From NCBI RefSeq assembly GCF_009769735.1, contig NZ_WSRO01000002.1, positions 3,360,001 through 3,424,000 on the forward strand: 64,000 bases of DNA. The letters run 5' to 3'. Under the pieces are notes generated by a model, which saw only the letters and a program-made list of their open reading frames with translations, had not been told where the DNA came from and ran no database searches. Position 1 is the first letter of the stretch. Each line of letters opens with the position of its first letter. This document shows positions 1-10,367 of this stretch, piece by piece. The stretch comes from Streptomyces sp. BA2 (GTDB lineage Bacteria > Actinomycetota > Actinomycetes > Streptomycetales > Streptomycetaceae). The translations under genes were made by a program, and so were the position numbers.

Positions 1-5
1 AACGC

Positions 6-362
6 CTAGGGCCGGTCGAGACGCAGCCGCACAGCCTTCGGGAGCCCGGCCACCACCAGGTCGTACGAGTCCTCGACCAGCTCCCGGACCATCGCGTCCG
101 GGAGTTCGGCGTCCACCGTCACGGTGTTCCAGTGCCGCTTGTTCATGTGCCAGCCGGGCACGATCTCCGGGTGCGCGGCCCGCAGCTGGACCGCCATGTC
201 CGGGTCGCACTTGAGGTTCACGCTCAGCGGCGTCGCGTCCAGCGAGCTCAGCGCGAACATCTTGCCCGCGACCTTGAACACCGAGGCCTCGGGCCCGAAC
301 GGAAACTCCTCCGCCACGTCGTTGAACGACAGGCAGAACGCACGCAGCTCCTGCGGGGTCAC
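6..362 (-). CDS. MmcQ/YjbR family protein
   Basis: A 118-residue protein with the compact features of the MmcQ/YjbR family: an N-terminal helix, a conserved FPFG-type segment near residue 20, an LSVNLKCDP strand near residue 50 and a W-H-x-N-K-R-H-W motif near residue 75. The family adopts a small CyaY-like fold and has been suggested to bind DNA, but its cellular role is not established. The GTG start at 362 overlaps the TGA of the upstream CorC-like gene as GTGA, so the two are probably translationally coupled and sit at the end of the phoH-ybeY transcript. Family assignment is fairly secure; function is unknown. Confidence 0.85.
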   Translation of the reverse strand: MTPQELRAFCLSFNDVAEEFPFGPEASVFKVAGKMFALSSLDATPLSVNLKCDPDMAVQLRAAHPEIVPGWHMNKRHWNTVTVDAELPDAMVRELVEDSYDLVVAGLPKAVRLRLDRP

Positions 363-1660
363 CCCGACGCCTCCTTCTCCGCGCCCGCCGGCGCGACCGG
401 CTCCACGAGCACCGTCACGATCTTGTTCCGCCGCCCTGCGGCGGATTCCGCGGTGAGCCGCAGCTCGCGGCCGTCCGGCAGCGGCACGAGCGCCGACGCC
501 CCGGCGATCGGCACCCGGCCGAGGGCCTTGGCGAGCAGACCGCCGACCGTCTCGACGTCCTCGTCGTCGAACTCGTCGAGCCCGAAGAGCTCGCCGAGGT
601 CACCGATGTCGAGGCGCGCGGTGACGCGGTAGCAGCCGTCGTCGAGCTCTTCGACGGGCGGCAGTTCACGGTCGTACTCGTCGGTGATCTCGCCGACGAT
701 CTCCTCGAGGATGTCCTCGATGGTGACGATCCCGGCCGTGCCGCCGTACTCGTCGATGACGACGGCGACGTGGTTGCGCTCCTGCTGCATCTCGCGCAGC
801 AGGTCGCCCGCGTTCTTCGTGTCGGGCACGAACGTCGCCGGGCGCATCGCCGTCGACACCAGGTCCGACTCGCTGTCGCGGTTGATGTGCGTCTTGCGGG
901 CCAGGTCCTTGAGATAGACCATGCCGACGACGTCGTCCTCGCTCTCACCCGTCACCGGGATGCGCGAGAAACCGGACCGCAGCGCGAGCGTGAGGGCCTG
1001 CCGGATGGTCTTGAAGCGCTCGATGGCGACCAAGTCCGTCCGGGGCACCATGACTTCGCGTACGAGGGTGTCGCCGAGCTCGAAGACGGAGTGCACCATG
1101 CGGCGCTCGTCGTCCTCGATGAGCGATTCCTTCTCGGCCAGGTCGACCATCGCGCGCAGCTCGGCCTCGGAGGCGAACGGGCCGCGCCTAAAGCCCTTGC
1201 CGGGCGTGAGGGCGTTGCCGATGAGGATCAGGAGCGGCGGGATGGGGCCCATGATGCGGGCCAGCGGCAGCAGGACGTACGCGGCGGCGGTCGCGGCGTT
1301 GAGCGGGTGCTGGCGGCCGATGGTGCGCGGCGAGACGCCCACGGCCACGTACGAGACGAGGACCATCACCGCGATGGCGATGGCGAGCGCCTCCCAGGTC
1401 TCGGGGAATTCGTTCAGGCAGGCGTACGTCACCAGGGAGGCGGCAGCCATCTCACACGCGACGCGCACGAGCAGCGCCACGTTCAGATAGCGGGTGGGGT
1501 CGGCGGCGACCTGCGCGAGCTTCGCGCTGCCGCGCCGCCCGGAGCGGACCGCCTCCTCCGCCCGGAAGCTGGAGACGCGGGCGATGCCCGCCTCGGCGCA
1601 GGCCGCGAGCCAGGCGACGACGACCAGGGCGACGGCGCCCGCGATCAACTGGAAGCTCAT
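359..1660 (-). CDS. CorC/HlyC-type CBS-domain membrane protein
   Basis: A 433-residue hemolysin-family (CNNM/CorC) membrane protein. The first 150 residues form a DUF21 domain with several hydrophobic helices. A CBS pair follows at roughly residues 200-330, including [12 protein letters not shown] and the [14 protein letters not shown] segment, and a C-terminal CorC_HlyC domain occupies about 345-420. Relatives are linked to magnesium or cobalt efflux; the older name hemolysin is historical and not supported here. The gene starts 5 nt after the ybeY stop and overlaps the MmcQ-like gene by four bases, so the four genes phoH, ybeY, this one and the next are probably one operon. Placement directly after phoH-ybeY is common in actinobacteria. 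Confidence 0.93.
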   Translation of the reverse strand: MSFQLIAGAVALVVVAWLAACAEAGIARVSSFRAEEAVRSGRRGSAKLAQVAADPTRYLNVALLVRVACEMAAASLVTYACLNEFPETWEALAIAIAVMVLVSYVAVGVSPRTIGRQHPLNAATAAAYVLLPLARIMGPIPPLLILIGNALTPGKGFRRGPFASEAELRAMVDLAEKESLIEDDERRMVHSVFELGDTLVREVMVPRTDLVAIERFKTIRQALTLALRSGFSRIPVTGESEDDVVGMVYLKDLARKTHINRDSESDLVSTAMRPATFVPDTKNAGDLLREMQQERNHVAVVIDEYGGTAGIVTIEDILEEIVGEITDEYDRELPPVEELDDGCYRVTARLDIGDLGELFGLDEFDDEDVETVGGLLAKALGRVPIAGASALVPLPDGRELRLTAESAAGRRNKIVTVLVEPVAPAGAEKEASG

Positions 1661-1664
1661 GGCC

Positions 1665-2162
1665 TCAGGAGACGGTGGGCGCCGGAGACGGCCCGGTCAG
1701 GCCGTTCTCGGCACGCCAGCCGTCGACGATGGCCGCCTGAAGACCGAACATCTCGGCCTTCTCGTCCGGCTCCTCGTGGTCGTACCCGAGCAGGTGCAGC
1801 ACCCCATGGACGGTGAGCAGCTGGAGCTCCTCGTCCATGGAGTGCTCCGTGGGCGCTTCCTTGCCCTGCTTGATGGCGACCTCGGGGCAGAGCACGATGT
1901 CGCCGAGGAGGCCCTGCGGGGGCTCCTCCTCGTCCTTGGCCGGCGGGCGCAGCTCGTCCATGGGGAAGGACATGACGTCCGTCGGTCCCGGCAGGTCCAT
2001 CCACTGGATGTGGAGCTGCTCCATGGCGTCCTCGTCCACGACGATCACCGAGAGCTCGGAGAGCGGGTGGATGCGCATCCGCGCGAGGGCGTAGCGGGCG
2101 ATGTCGAGGATCGCCTGCTCGTCGACCTCGGTTCCGGATTCGTTGTTGACGTCGATCGACAT
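1665..2162 (-). CDS. ybeY: endoribonuclease YbeY
   Basis: A 165-residue metal-dependent endoribonuclease that acts in 16S rRNA 3'-end maturation and ribosome quality control. The zinc-binding signature H-x3-H-x5-H is present as [11 protein letters not shown] near residues 117-127, and the upstream DVMSFPMDE block is the conserved substrate-side motif. Length is normal for actinobacterial YbeY. It lies 13 nt downstream of phoH and 4 nt upstream of the CorC-like gene, the usual phoH-ybeY pairing. ATG start at 2162. Confidence 0.97.
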   Translation of the reverse strand: MSIDVNNESGTEVDEQAILDIARYALARMRIHPLSELSVIVVDEDAMEQLHIQWMDLPGPTDVMSFPMDELRPPAKDEEEPPQGLLGDIVLCPEVAIKQGKEAPTEHSMDEELQLLTVHGVLHLLGYDHEEPDEKAEMFGLQAAIVDGWRAENGLTGPSPAPTVS

Positions 2163-2175
2163 GGCGCTGGCTTCG

Positions 2176-3225
<1,050 letters not shown>

Positions 3226-3340
3226 GGGCCGGCACTTAGGCCTGCTCATCCTCCTCATGCGGGGCTTGGTGGCCGCTCGACAGCCTTGCACTGCCAAGGG
3301 TACGACGCACCACTGTCACCGCCGTAGGGCTTTTCCACTC

Positions 3341-3356
3341 CTGTCGCGCGCGACAG
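3341..3356. other. 16-bp perfect palindrome between pfkB-like gene and phoH
   Basis: CTGTCGCGCGCGACAG is a perfect 16-bp palindrome in the 149-bp spacer between the PfkB kinase stop (3375) and the phoH start (3225). It could be a terminator stem for the kinase transcript or an operator for phoH. It has no T-tract, so neither reading is proven. Confidence 0.45.
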
Positions 3357-3374
3357 CCCCGGCGACTGCTCCGG

Positions 3375-4478
3375 CTACGCCGACCGGAACCCGATCGTGG
3401 GCACGGCACGCCGCAGCGGCCACGGGCGCGTGGCCTCCGGAAGCAGGCCCTCCAGGAACCCGTACCGGTGCAGCGCCACCGGGTCCTGGTCGTCGACCTC
3501 CCGCACGGTCCGCCACCACGTGGCGACCTCCGCCCAGCCCGGCGCCGAGAGGGAGCCCCCGAACTCCTGCACCGAGAGCGCCGCCGTGAGCCCCGCGAAG
3601 GCGAGCCGGTCGGCGAGCGGCCACCCGGCGAGGGTGCCGGTCACGAAGCCCGCCACGAAGACGTCACCGGCGCCCGTGGGGTCGAGCGCCTCGACCGCGA
3701 TGGCCGGGACCTCGGCGGTCTCGCCGGTCCTGCCGTCCACCGCGTACGCCCCTTCGGCACCCAGCGTCACCACGGCGAGCGGCACGTGCTCGGTCAGTGC
3801 CCGCGCGGCGGCCCGGGGGCACTGCGTACGGGTGTACCGCATGGCTTCCTCCGCGTTCGGCAGGAACGCCTCGCAGTGCGCCAGGTCCGGGAGTCCCGCG
3901 AGGTCCCAGCGCCCGGTGTCGTCCCAGCCGACGTCGGCGAAGATCCGCGTGCCCGAGCGCGCGGCCCCGGCGATCCACGGCGCGCGCGTGCCGGGCGTCA
4001 GGGAGGCGACGGCGGCACGCGCGCGTGGCGGGCATGTCGGGGCGCCGCCGTCCGGACAATCGGCGTCGGGCGGCGGCTGGTGGCCGTGGCTGACCATGGT
4101 CCGCTCGCCCTCGTACGCCATGGACACGGTCACCGGTGAGTGCCAGCCGGGGACGGTGCGTGACGTCGCGAGGTCGATGCCCTCGCCCTGTTCGAGCGCG
4201 TCCCAGCAGTACTCCCCGTAGTGGTCGTCCCCGAAGGCCGCCGCGAGCGAGGTGCGCAGGCCGAGCCGGGCAAGGGCGGTCGCCATGTTGGCGACGCCGC
4301 CGGGGCTCGAGCCCATCCCGCGCGCCCAGGACTCGGTGCCGCGTACGGGCGCGGAGTCGAGCCCGGTGAAGATGATGTCGAGGAAGACCGTGCCGGTGAG
4401 GAAGACGTCGCAGGGCGGATCGCCTGCTCTGCGGGCTGCCTTGAGCGGGTCGATGCTGGGTTTGAGAGGTACGACCAT
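3375..4478 (-). CDS. PfkB-family carbohydrate/nucleoside kinase
   Basis: A 367-residue PfkB/ribokinase-family kinase. The N-terminal region has the substrate-side SPGGVANMA motif near residue 58. The C-terminal signature DPTGAGDVFVAGF near residue 260 supplies the anion hole and the catalytic Asp. It should transfer a phosphate from ATP to a sugar or nucleoside; the sequence does not identify the substrate. The adjacent upstream gene is an adenine/adenosine deaminase-family enzyme, so a purine-related substrate is one possibility (inference only). The protein is longer than typical ribokinases (about 310 aa), mainly through its N-terminal lead and a C-terminal tail after residue 310. Confidence 0.9.
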   Translation of the reverse strand: MVVPLKPSIDPLKAARRAGDPPCDVFLTGTVFLDIIFTGLDSAPVRGTESWARGMGSSPGGVANMATALARLGLRTSLAAAFGDDHYGEYCWDALEQGEGIDLATSRTVPGWHSPVTVSMAYEGERTMVSHGHQPPPDADCPDGGAPTCPPRARAAVASLTPGTRAPWIAGAARSGTRIFADVGWDDTGRWDLAGLPDLAHCEAFLPNAEEAMRYTRTQCPRAAARALTEHVPLAVVTLGAEGAYAVDGRTGETAEVPAIAVEALDPTGAGDVFVAGFVTGTLAGWPLADRLAFAGLTAALSVQEFGGSLSAPGWAEVATWWRTVREVDDQDPVALHRYGFLEGLLPEATRPWPLRRAVPTIGFRSA

Positions 4479-4536
4479 GCAGGGACCGTAACGGACGGAC
4501 GCCGCGCGGTCTTGTTGAAGACCGCCCCGGCGGCGA

Positions 4537-5538
4537 TCAGTCGAACGAATAATCCGCGACCTCGGCGATGTACCGAGCCCGCAGTGCCTCTTCCTCCGCG
4601 CTCCCGTCGAGGAAGGACGCCTCGAACGAGTTCCGCGCGAGTTCCCGCAGCCGCTCCTGGTCGAGGGACAGGGCTTCCCGTACGGCGTGGAAGGTGTCGT
4701 CGACGTAGCCGCCGAAGTACGCGGGGTCGTCGGAGTTGACCGTGCACAGCAGCCCGGCGTCCATCATCCGCGCGAGGGGGTGCTCTTCGAGTACGTCGAT
4801 GGCGCGCAGCCGGACGTTGGACAGCGGGCAGAGGGTGAGCGGCACCCGGTCCCGCACCAGGCGTTCCACCAGCTGCGGGTCCTCCATGCACCGCAGCCCG
4901 TGGTCGATGCGCTCGACGCCCAGGATGTCCAGGGCCTCCGTGATGTACGCGGGCGGGCCCTCCTCGCCCGCGTGCGCGACCCGGCGCAGACCGAGCGCGG
5001 CAGCCGCCTCGTACACCTCGCGGAACTTGGCGGGCGGGTGGCCGACCTCGGCGGAGTCGAGTCCGACGCCGACGATGCGGTGGAGATGGGGCCGCGCGGC
5101 CTCCAGGGTCTCCAGGGCCGATTCGGCGGACTGGTCCCTCAGGAAGCACATGATGAGCCGGGTCGAGATGCCGTGCCGCTCGGCGCTGCGGTCGAGGGCG
5201 CGTCCGAGCCCTTCGATCACCGTCCCGATGGCGACGCCGCGGGCCATGTGGGCCTGCGGGTCGAAGAAGATCTCGGCGTGCCGCACGCCCTGCCGGGCAG
5301 CCCGCGCCAGATAGGCGTCGGCGAGCTCCTCGAAGTCTTCCTCGGTCCGCAGCACGGCCATGAGCCCGTAGTACAGATCGAGGAAGGACTGCAGATCATC
5401 GAAGAGGTAGGCCTTGCGGAGCTCTTCGGTGTCCGCGTACGGGAGGGTGACGCCGTTGCGGGCGGCGAGGGAGAAGGCCAGCTCGGGTTCGAGCGTCCCC
5501 TCGATGTGGAGGTGGAGTTCGGCTTTGGGAAGGGGCAT
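4537..5538 (-). CDS. adenine deaminase-like member of the adenosine deaminase family
   Basis: A 333-residue amidohydrolase that hydrolytically deaminates a purine base or nucleoside. Zinc ligands appear as HLH in the AELHLHIEG motif (residues 7-15), then HAGEEG near residue 190, and SDDPAYFGG near 270 with the catalytic Asp pair. The segments GTLEPEL, LQSFLDLYY, VGLDSAEVGHPP and TLCPLSN match, as I recall them, the subgroup containing Pseudomonas PA0148. That enzyme was shown to deaminate adenine rather than adenosine, so adenine is the likelier substrate. The PfkB kinase lies 58 nt downstream and RNase Z 13 nt upstream on the same strand. Family is certain; the adenine/adenosine choice is inference. 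Confidence 0.9.
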   Translation of the reverse strand: MPLPKAELHLHIEGTLEPELAFSLAARNGVTLPYADTEELRKAYLFDDLQSFLDLYYGLMAVLRTEEDFEELADAYLARAARQGVRHAEIFFDPQAHMARGVAIGTVIEGLGRALDRSAERHGISTRLIMCFLRDQSAESALETLEAARPHLHRIVGVGLDSAEVGHPPAKFREVYEAAAALGLRRVAHAGEEGPPAYITEALDILGVERIDHGLRCMEDPQLVERLVRDRVPLTLCPLSNVRLRAIDVLEEHPLARMMDAGLLCTVNSDDPAYFGGYVDDTFHAVREALSLDQERLRELARNSFEASFLDGSAEEEALRARYIAEVADYSFD

Positions 5539-5551
5539 GACGGCGGCTCAC

Positions 5552-6460
5552 TCAGGTGGTTCGTTTGGGCAGAGGTACACGCAACAGGTCTTGTGCGACG
5601 GTGAGTTCACCGTCGAACCCCGCGTCCCGGGCCTGTTGCTCGAATACGCCGGGGTCGGGGTAACGCTGGCTGAAGTGGGTCAGTACGAGATGCCGCACGC
5701 CGCAGTCCACGGCGACCCGGGCGGCCTGCCCTGCGGTCAAGTGCCCGTGGTCGAGGGCAAGTTGTTCGTCCGCGTCCAGGAAGGTGGACTCGATGACGAG
5801 CATGTCGCAGCCGTCGGCAAGGGCGTGGACGCCGTCGCAGAGCCGGGTGTCCATCACGAAGGCGAACTTCTGCCCCCGCCGTACCGAGCTCACCTCTTCG
5901 AGCGCGACGCCGCGCAGCACGCCTTCCCGCTGCAGGCGTCCGACGTCGGGGCCCGCGATGCCGCGCGCGGCGAGCAGCTCCGGGAGTATGCGCCTCCCGT
6001 CGGGCTCGGTGATGCGGTAGCCGAAGGACTCGACGGGGTGCGAGAGCTTGACGGCGTCGAGCGCGAACGAGGGGGTGAGCGCCAACCGGCCGTCGCCTGC
6101 GACGGGTTGCTCGACGAGGGGGACGGTCTCGCGATAGGCGGTGGCGTACCGCAGCCGGTCGAAGAAGGCCTGACCGGAGCGCGGGAAGTGCACGGTCACG
6201 TCATGCGGGACCCGGTCCAGGTTGATCCGCTGGATGACGCCGGGCAGCCCGAGCGAGTGATCACCATGGAAATGCGTGACGCAGATCCGGTGCAGGTCGT
6301 GCGCGGCGACCCCGGCACGCAGCATCTGCCGCTGCGTGCCCTCGCCGGGGTCGAAGAGGATGCCCTGCCCGTCCCAGAGCAGGACGTAGCCGTTGTGGTT
6401 GCGGTGCCGGGTGGGGACTTGGCTGGCGGTGCCGAGGACCACCAATTCGCGTGCGGACAA
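5552..6460 (-). CDS. rnz: ribonuclease Z
   Basis: A 302-residue tRNase Z of the metallo-beta-lactamase fold, which removes tRNA 3' trailers. The zinc motif HxHxDH is present as [10 protein letters not shown] near residues 61-70, with later ligands in the LVIESTFL and LTHFSQRY segments. The start is a rare TTG at 6460. Translating from it gives [18 protein letters not shown], matching the usual N terminus of the family; the nearest in-frame alternative (GTG in the LVVL stretch) would cut the first strand. The gene sits between the deaminase and the HIT hydrolase on the same strand. Confidence 0.95.
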   Translation of the reverse strand: MSARELVVLGTASQVPTRHRNHNGYVLLWDGQGILFDPGEGTQRQMLRAGVAAHDLHRICVTHFHGDHSLGLPGVIQRINLDRVPHDVTVHFPRSGQAFFDRLRYATAYRETVPLVEQPVAGDGRLALTPSFALDAVKLSHPVESFGYRITEPDGRRILPELLAARGIAGPDVGRLQREGVLRGVALEEVSSVRRGQKFAFVMDTRLCDGVHALADGCDMLVIESTFLDADEQLALDHGHLTAGQAARVAVDCGVRHLVLTHFSQRYPDPGVFEQQARDAGFDGELTVAQDLLRVPLPKRTT

Positions 6461-6465
6461 GGCGA

Positions 6466-6497
6466 GTTATCCCGTTGTCTCGTTATCCCGTTATCCC
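6466..6497. repeat. 8-bp tandem repeat at the HIT gene 3' end
   Basis: Four consecutive 8-bp units with consensus GTTATCCC (second unit diverged to GTTGTCTC). They occupy the 30-bp gap between the RNase Z start and the HIT gene and run into the HIT stop codon (TAA at 6491-6493). Confidence 0.7.
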
Positions 6498-6844
6498 GGA
6501 GGCCACTGCAGGCCGCGTCCGCCGAGGACGTGGGCGTGCGCGTGGAAGACGGTCTGTCCCGCGCCGGTGCCGGTGTTGAAGACGATGCGATAGCTCTCCG
6601 CCTTCTCCTCGGCGGCGACCTCGCCGGCCTCGCGGAGGACGTCGGCGGCGATGGTGGGTTCGGCGGCGGCGAGGGCGGCGGCGTCGGGGTAGTGCGCCTT
6701 GGGGATGATCAGGACGTGGCTGGGGGCCTGCGGGTTGATGTCCCGGAAGGCGACGGTCGTGTCCGTCTCCTTCACGAGGGTCGCGGGCACCTCGCCCGCG
6801 ACGATCTTGCAGAACAGGCAGTCAGCCTGCGGTTCTCCCGCCAT
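6491..6844 (-). CDS. HIT family nucleotide hydrolase
   Basis: A 117-residue histidine-triad protein. The family motif H-x-H-x-H is seen as VFHAHAHVLGG near residues 100-110. The HVLIIPKAHY strand near residue 45 and the N-terminal CLFCKIVAGEVPA segment (with a CxxC pair) are typical of the Hint/PKCI branch, which hydrolyses AMP-linked phosphoramidates. The ATG at 6844 is preceded by a GGAGG ribosome site about seven bases away. It is followed on the same strand by rnz. The exact physiological substrate is not predictable. Confidence 0.94.
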   Translation of the reverse strand: MAGEPQADCLFCKIVAGEVPATLVKETDTTVAFRDINPQAPSHVLIIPKAHYPDAAALAAAEPTIAADVLREAGEVAAEEKAESYRIVFNTGTGAGQTVFHAHAHVLGGRGLQWPPG

Positions 6845-6955
6845 GGGGCGCCTCCGGTCCTAGCTGGTTGTACTGGCCCCCCGCATGCTATCCGGGCTGC
6901 GCCCACGCCTGGCCCCCTCCCTTGGCCCCCGGCGGCCGGCCCCCTACCGAACAAG

Positions 6956-6995
6956 CTTTCCCGCCCACCCGCCCGCCCACCCGATTGCCCCGCAG
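6956..6995. repeat. dispersed CTTTCCCGCCCACCC repeat, copy 1
   Basis: First of three intergenic copies of a GC-rich element beginning CTTTCCCGCCCACCC and ending CCCCGCAG; the others are at 12992 and 17071. It lies in the 229-bp spacer between the tricorn-like protease stop (7074) and the HIT start. Apart from this element I see nothing defined in that spacer. Confidence 0.7.
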
Positions 6996-7073
6996 CGACC
7001 ATCGATTGGCCGCAGTCGCGAGCGCTCCGGGGCCGAAGCAGCCCCGCAGCCACCGGACGACAGCGAGGACGCC

Positions 7074-10000
7074 TCACGACCCCGGCAGCTCCGGTGCCGT
7101 CTTCGGTGGGGTCGTCTCCAGGGCCGCCAGCGCCAGGCGGATCGCCTCGTCCAACTGGGGGTCCCTGCCTGCCGCGTAGTCCTCCGGTGTCGTCACCACC
7201 TCGACGTCCGGGTCCACCCCGTAGTTCTCGACGCCCCAGCCGTATCCCTCCAGCCAGAACGCGTACTTCGGCTGCGTCACCAGCGTCCCGTCGACCAGGC
7301 GGTACCTGCTGTCGATGCCGATCACGCCGCCCCACGTCCGCGTGCCCACCACGGGACCGATCCCCAACGCCTTGATCGCCGCGTTCACGATGTCCCCGTC
7401 GGAACCGGAGAATTCGTTGGCGACAGCGACGACGGGTCCGCGTGGCGCGTCCGCCGGGTAGCTGAACGGCCGTGTGCCCCGCGGCAGGTCCCAGCCCACG
7501 ATCTTCCGGGCCAGTTTCTCGACCACCAGTTGGGACGTGTGCCCGCCCCGGTTCTCCCGTACGTCCACCACGAGACCGTCCCTGGCCACCTCCACCCGCA
7601 GGTCCCGGTGGATCTGCGCCCAGCCGGGAGCCTGCATGTCCGGCACGTGGAGGTAGCCGAGCCGCCCGCCTGACCGCTCGTGGACGTACGCACGCCGGTC
7701 GACGACCCACGCGTGGTACCGCAACGGCTCCTCGTCGTCGACCGGGATCACCACCGCGTGCCGTGGATCGCCCCCGCCCGCGGGCGACACCGTGAGCTCC
7801 ACCGGCTTCCCCGCCGTACCCACCAGCAAGGGTCCGGGTCCCGCCACCGGATCGACCGGCCGGCCCGCCACCGCAAGGAGCGCGTCTCCCGCCCGCACCG
7901 CCACCCCCGGCGCGGCGAGCGGCGACTGGGCGGCCGGGTCCGACGTCTCGGAGGGGAGGATCCGGTCGATCCGCCACGCCCCGTCCTCGCCCCGCGAGAC
8001 ATCCGCGCCGAGCAGCCCCTGCCGCACCGCCGAACTTCCCCAGGCCCCGCCCCCCATGACGTACGCGTGCGAGGTGCCGAGTTCCCCGGCGACCTCCCAC
8101 AGCAGGTCGACGAGGTCGTCGTGCGTGGCCACCCGGTCGAGCACCGGACGGTACCGGTCGAGGACGCCGTCCCAGTCGACCCCGCCCAGGTCGGGCCGCC
8201 AGAAGTTGTCCCGCATGAGGCGCCCGGCCTCGTCGTACATCTGGCGCCACTCCGCAGCCGGATCGACCGTCTGCCGGACCCGCGTGAGGTCGACGGTGAT
8301 GTTCGAGTCGGAGCTCTCGTCACCGGAGGCCCGACGGTCGCTCGGCACGACCTTCAGCTTTCCGTCGGCCCACAGCAGCACCCGCTTGCCGTCCCCGCTG
8401 ACGGCGAAGTGGTCGGCGTCCGACGCCAGTTCCTCGATGCGCTGCTGTACGAGGTCGTAGCGCTCGAGCTCGGTCTGCGGGTCGGGGTCCGTCGGCGTGG
8501 CGCGGGACGCGCCGAGGACGCCCCGCACGGGGTGCCGCAGCCACAGGACGCCGTCCTTGGCGGCCCTCAGGGTCGAGTAACGGGCGGCCTCGACCGGGAA
8601 CGGCACGATGCGGTCGGCCAGGCCGTCGAGGTCGATGCGGGTGACGGGCGAGCCCTCGCTGTCCGGGGTCTCGTCCTTGTCGGGCGCCTCGAAGGGCCGC
8701 CCGTGCCGCTGCGGCCCGAAGGGTGAGGGTGTGGTGGCGGCCAGCGTGATCAAGTACGGCCGCGAACCTCCTACGAAGGCGAGGTCGAAGACGTGCTCGT
8801 CGTAGACAGGGTCGAAGGCCCGCGCGGACAGGAACGCCAGATGCTTGCCGTCAAGCGTGAACGCGGGCGCGTAGTCACGGAACCGCAGCGGAGTCGCGTC
8901 GGACACCGAGAGGTCGGCCGTGTTGGCCAGCTTCAGCTGGCGCAGCGGACGCGGCCCCGGATGCGACCACGCCAGCCAGGCCGAGTCCGGCGAGAAGACG
9001 AGCCCGGTGGCGTCCCCGTCCTCCCCGCGGTCGACCTCGCGCACCTCCCCGCTCTCCCGCTCGACGAGCAGCACCCGCCCGTCGTGCGAGGCGACGGCGG
9101 CCCGGCTGCCGTCGGGTGCCATGGCGAGGCCGAGCACCCGGCCCAGCTGCCCGGCGGCGATCCTGCGGGGCGTGGCACCCGGCGCGAGGCCCGTGGCGGG
9201 CGCGAACTGGAGCGCGTCGTCGCCCTCCGCGTCCGTCACCCACACGACGTGTTCCTCGCCGTCGACGCGGAACGTGCGCGGCAGCCGTGCGCGCACTCCG
9301 TGCTCGGCGGCGAGCGCGCGGGCGGGCCCCTCGCGGTGGGTCACCCAGTGCACGCCGCCGCGCACGGAGACGGCGCTGCCGCGTCCCGTGTGGTCGGGAG
9401 CGGCGGCGCCGAACCAGCGCGCGGCGCTCACGGGGAACGGCTGGAGGTCGGTGCGCTGGCCGCCGAGGCGGACGTCGACGCGGCGCGGCTCGGCGTCCAC
9501 CAGGTCGTCAAGGAGCCAGAGTTCACCCGCGGACGCGTACACGACGCGGGTGCCGTCGGTGGCGGCGTGCCGGGCGTAGAAGCTGTCGACGCCGGTGTGC
9601 CGGCGCAGATCGGAGCCGTCGGGCAGCGAGGAGTAGACGGCGCCGACGCCTTCGTGATCGGAGAGGAAGGCGATACGCTCCCCCACCCACAGCGGGTACT
9701 CGATGTTCCCGTCGAGCTCTTCATGGACGCGTACGAAGCGGTCGTCGCCGCCCTCGTCGCCGGTACCGCCGTCCCCGGCACCGCCGCGCCGGATCCAGAG
9801 CTTGCCCGCCGTGCCGCCGCGGTACCGCTTCCACCAGGCGGCCTCGCGCCCCATCGGCGCGGAGAGCAGGAGGAGTTGGCCCTCCCGTGGGCCGTACGCG
9901 ACGTCCCCCACGACTCCGTACGGCAGCGTGTCCGCGGGCCCGCCGTCCAGCGGTACGGCCCGCGCCCAGCTGCGGCGCAGCGAGGCCTGGCCGGACGTGC

Positions 10001-10322
10001 TGACGGCGAGAACCCGCCCGTCCGGGGTCCAGCCGCGCACGGACGTCCGTGAACTGCCCCAATACGTGAGGCGCTTGGACGACCCGCCGTCGACGGGAGC
10101 GACATGCACCTCGGGGGAGCCGTCACGCGTGGACGTCCACGCGATGGTCGTCCCGTCCTGGGAGATGCGGGGGTGGTTCACCGGCATGTTGTCGGCGCTG
10201 ACGCGCCATGCCCGGCCACCGTCGAGGGGCGCGACCCAGACGTCGTCCTCGGCGGTGAAGGCGACCAACTCGCCGCGCAGATGCGGAAACCGGAGATACG
10301 CGGGGTGTCCAGTCAGTGTCAC
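7074..10322 (-). CDS. tricorn-type S41 family protease
   Basis: A 1082-residue cytosolic protease resembling tricorn, which degrades peptides released by the proteasome. The first ~660 residues are beta-propeller-like repeats with blocks such as SPDSAWLAW. A helical bundle precedes SHAY near residue 747, the Ser-His pair of the tetrad. A PDZ-like segment follows at about 800-860. The S41 core has NEFSGSDGD near 974 with the nucleophilic Ser, and VENYGVDPD near 1028 with the catalytic Glu. All four catalytic positions seem present. There is no signal peptide, consistent with a cytosolic role. Actinobacteria have proteasomes, so a peptide-recycling job is plausible (inference). It stands alone as a transcription unit on the minus strand. 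Confidence 0.93.
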   Translation of the reverse strand: MTLTGHPAYLRFPHLRGELVAFTAEDDVWVAPLDGGRAWRVSADNMPVNHPRISQDGTTIAWTSTRDGSPEVHVAPVDGGSSKRLTYWGSSRTSVRGWTPDGRVLAVSTSGQASLRRSWARAVPLDGGPADTLPYGVVGDVAYGPREGQLLLLSAPMGREAAWWKRYRGGTAGKLWIRRGGAGDGGTGDEGGDDRFVRVHEELDGNIEYPLWVGERIAFLSDHEGVGAVYSSLPDGSDLRRHTGVDSFYARHAATDGTRVVYASAGELWLLDDLVDAEPRRVDVRLGGQRTDLQPFPVSAARWFGAAAPDHTGRGSAVSVRGGVHWVTHREGPARALAAEHGVRARLPRTFRVDGEEHVVWVTDAEGDDALQFAPATGLAPGATPRRIAAGQLGRVLGLAMAPDGSRAAVASHDGRVLLVERESGEVREVDRGEDGDATGLVFSPDSAWLAWSHPGPRPLRQLKLANTADLSVSDATPLRFRDYAPAFTLDGKHLAFLSARAFDPVYDEHVFDLAFVGGSRPYLITLAATTPSPFGPQRHGRPFEAPDKDETPDSEGSPVTRIDLDGLADRIVPFPVEAARYSTLRAAKDGVLWLRHPVRGVLGASRATPTDPDPQTELERYDLVQQRIEELASDADHFAVSGDGKRVLLWADGKLKVVPSDRRASGDESSDSNITVDLTRVRQTVDPAAEWRQMYDEAGRLMRDNFWRPDLGGVDWDGVLDRYRPVLDRVATHDDLVDLLWEVAGELGTSHAYVMGGGAWGSSAVRQGLLGADVSRGEDGAWRIDRILPSETSDPAAQSPLAAPGVAVRAGDALLAVAGRPVDPVAGPGPLLVGTAGKPVELTVSPAGGGDPRHAVVIPVDDEEPLRYHAWVVDRRAYVHERSGGRLGYLHVPDMQAPGWAQIHRDLRVEVARDGLVVDVRENRGGHTSQLVVEKLARKIVGWDLPRGTRPFSYPADAPRGPVVAVANEFSGSDGDIVNAAIKALGIGPVVGTRTWGGVIGIDSRYRLVDGTLVTQPKYAFWLEGYGWGVENYGVDPDVEVVTTPEDYAAGRDPQLDEAIRLALAALETTPPKTAPELPGS

Positions 10323-10367
10323 GCAGCCAGCCTAGGCAGCCTCGGCGGAGCCGGGCAGGGTTTTGGA

